From Melioribacter sp. (GTDB lineage: Bacteria; Bacteroidota; Ignavibacteria; Ignavibacteriales; Melioribacteraceae), in contig JAHEZQ010000024.1 in the NCBI GenBank assembly GCA_023250955.1, positions 1-63,813 of the forward strand: a DNA stretch of 63,813 nucleotides, written 5' to 3'. The notes beneath the pieces were generated by a model, which saw only the letters and a program-made list of their open reading frames with translations, made no database searches and was not told where the DNA came from. Below, piece after piece: positions 63,702-63,813 of the stretch; positions within the stretch are counted from its first letter, which is position 1; each line of letters begins with the position of its first letter. The position numbers were made by a program, and so were the translations under genes.

Positions 63702-63813
63702 ATGAAGCTTTCAGATTTGTTAAATAAGGTGAAAACTATTCAAGTTACCGGCAATGCCGAGCTGAAAGAGATCACCGATATAACAATTGATTCACGCACT
63801 TCATCAAACAATT
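63702..63813 (+). CDS. murE: UDP-N-acetylmuramoyl-tripeptide synthetase MurE (5' end only)
   Basis: The first 37 codons only; the gene runs off the window. MKLSDLL..., VTGNAELKEITDITIDSRTS, abridged here, matches the MurE/MurF N-terminal domain (I.DSR.v..g). Starting immediately after the ftsI stop and in dcw order, it is most likely murE. The diamino acid it adds cannot be seen. Confidence 0.85.
   Translation, partial: MKLSDLLNKVKTIQVTGNAELKEITDITIDSRTSSNN

Overview
The window is an AT-rich chromosomal segment of a free-living Gram-negative bacterium of the Bacteroidota/Chlorobi superphylum. Ignavibacteria (Ignavibacterium/Melioribacter-like) is the best guess. Supporting traits are an Oar-like TonB-dependent receptor, a propeller protein with a type IX secretion (T9SS) C-terminal tail, a DUF4783 protein, a PepSY-like periplasmic protein, a tiny AURKAIP1/COX24-type basic protein, and several promoters of the TTTG-N19/20-TAnnTTTG type described for Bacteroidota. 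Unlike classical Bacteroidia, many genes here have clear Shine-Dalgarno (SD) sequences. The taxonomic assignment is inference; no database was searched.

Layout. 1-330: 3' end of an rRNA operon (23S end, 5S, terminator). 353-4962 (-): lon, free-methionine sulfoxide reductase, dnaX. 5189-10510 (+): suhB, then a MacA/MacB-like adaptor, ATPase and two FtsX-type permeases; two intergenic gaps of this cluster hold palindromic dispersed-repeat-like sequences. 10668-17464 (+): beta-propeller, TolC-like channel, short lipoprotein adaptor, RND pump, PepSY-like protein. 17604-27121 (+): cmk, rpsA, mtaB, a DUF5683-like protein carrying heptanucleotide repeats, truA, an SDR, DUF2231, a barrel-like protein, a crotonase and an unknown anchored protein. 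27114-30974 (-): NPP-type phosphodiesterase and an active/inactive pair of M16 peptidases. 31343-34612 (+): Oar-like receptor. 34701-35303 (-): yajQ and tRNA-Pro. 35499-38433 (+): pyrR-pyrB-pyrC behind a probable PyrR attenuator. 38576-48389 (+): FN3 lipoprotein with a sigma-54-like promoter, DUF4783 protein, very large NtrY-like histidine kinase, UvrD/RecB-type helicase-nuclease with a probable Fe-S cluster, and a lipoprotein amidase. 48386-49735 (-): POT-like transporter. 49921-52063 (+): CBS-less IMPDH/GMP reductase and two orphan proteins. 52129-56649 (-): copper operon (copA, copZ, HMA-AraC regulator) plus two paralogous single-pass membrane proteins. 56728-58014 (+): HU protein, zinc-ribbon TPR protein, mini ribosomal-type protein, tRNA-Thr. 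58020-59678 (-): T9SS propeller protein. 59922-63813 (+): start of the division/cell-wall (dcw) cluster: mraZ, rsmH, ftsL, PBP, murE (cut by the window end).

Most genes are housekeeping. I see no prophage, insertion sequence, CRISPR array, toxin-antitoxin or recognisable defence island. The most distinctive signals are the pyr leader with a PyrR-box-like hairpin, the -24/-12 promoter near an NtrY-like kinase, the two 7-nt tandem arrays inside a coding region, the CxxC-AraC copper regulator with its upstream paralogous membrane-protein pair, and an efflux adaptor that seems to lack its coiled-coil hairpin.
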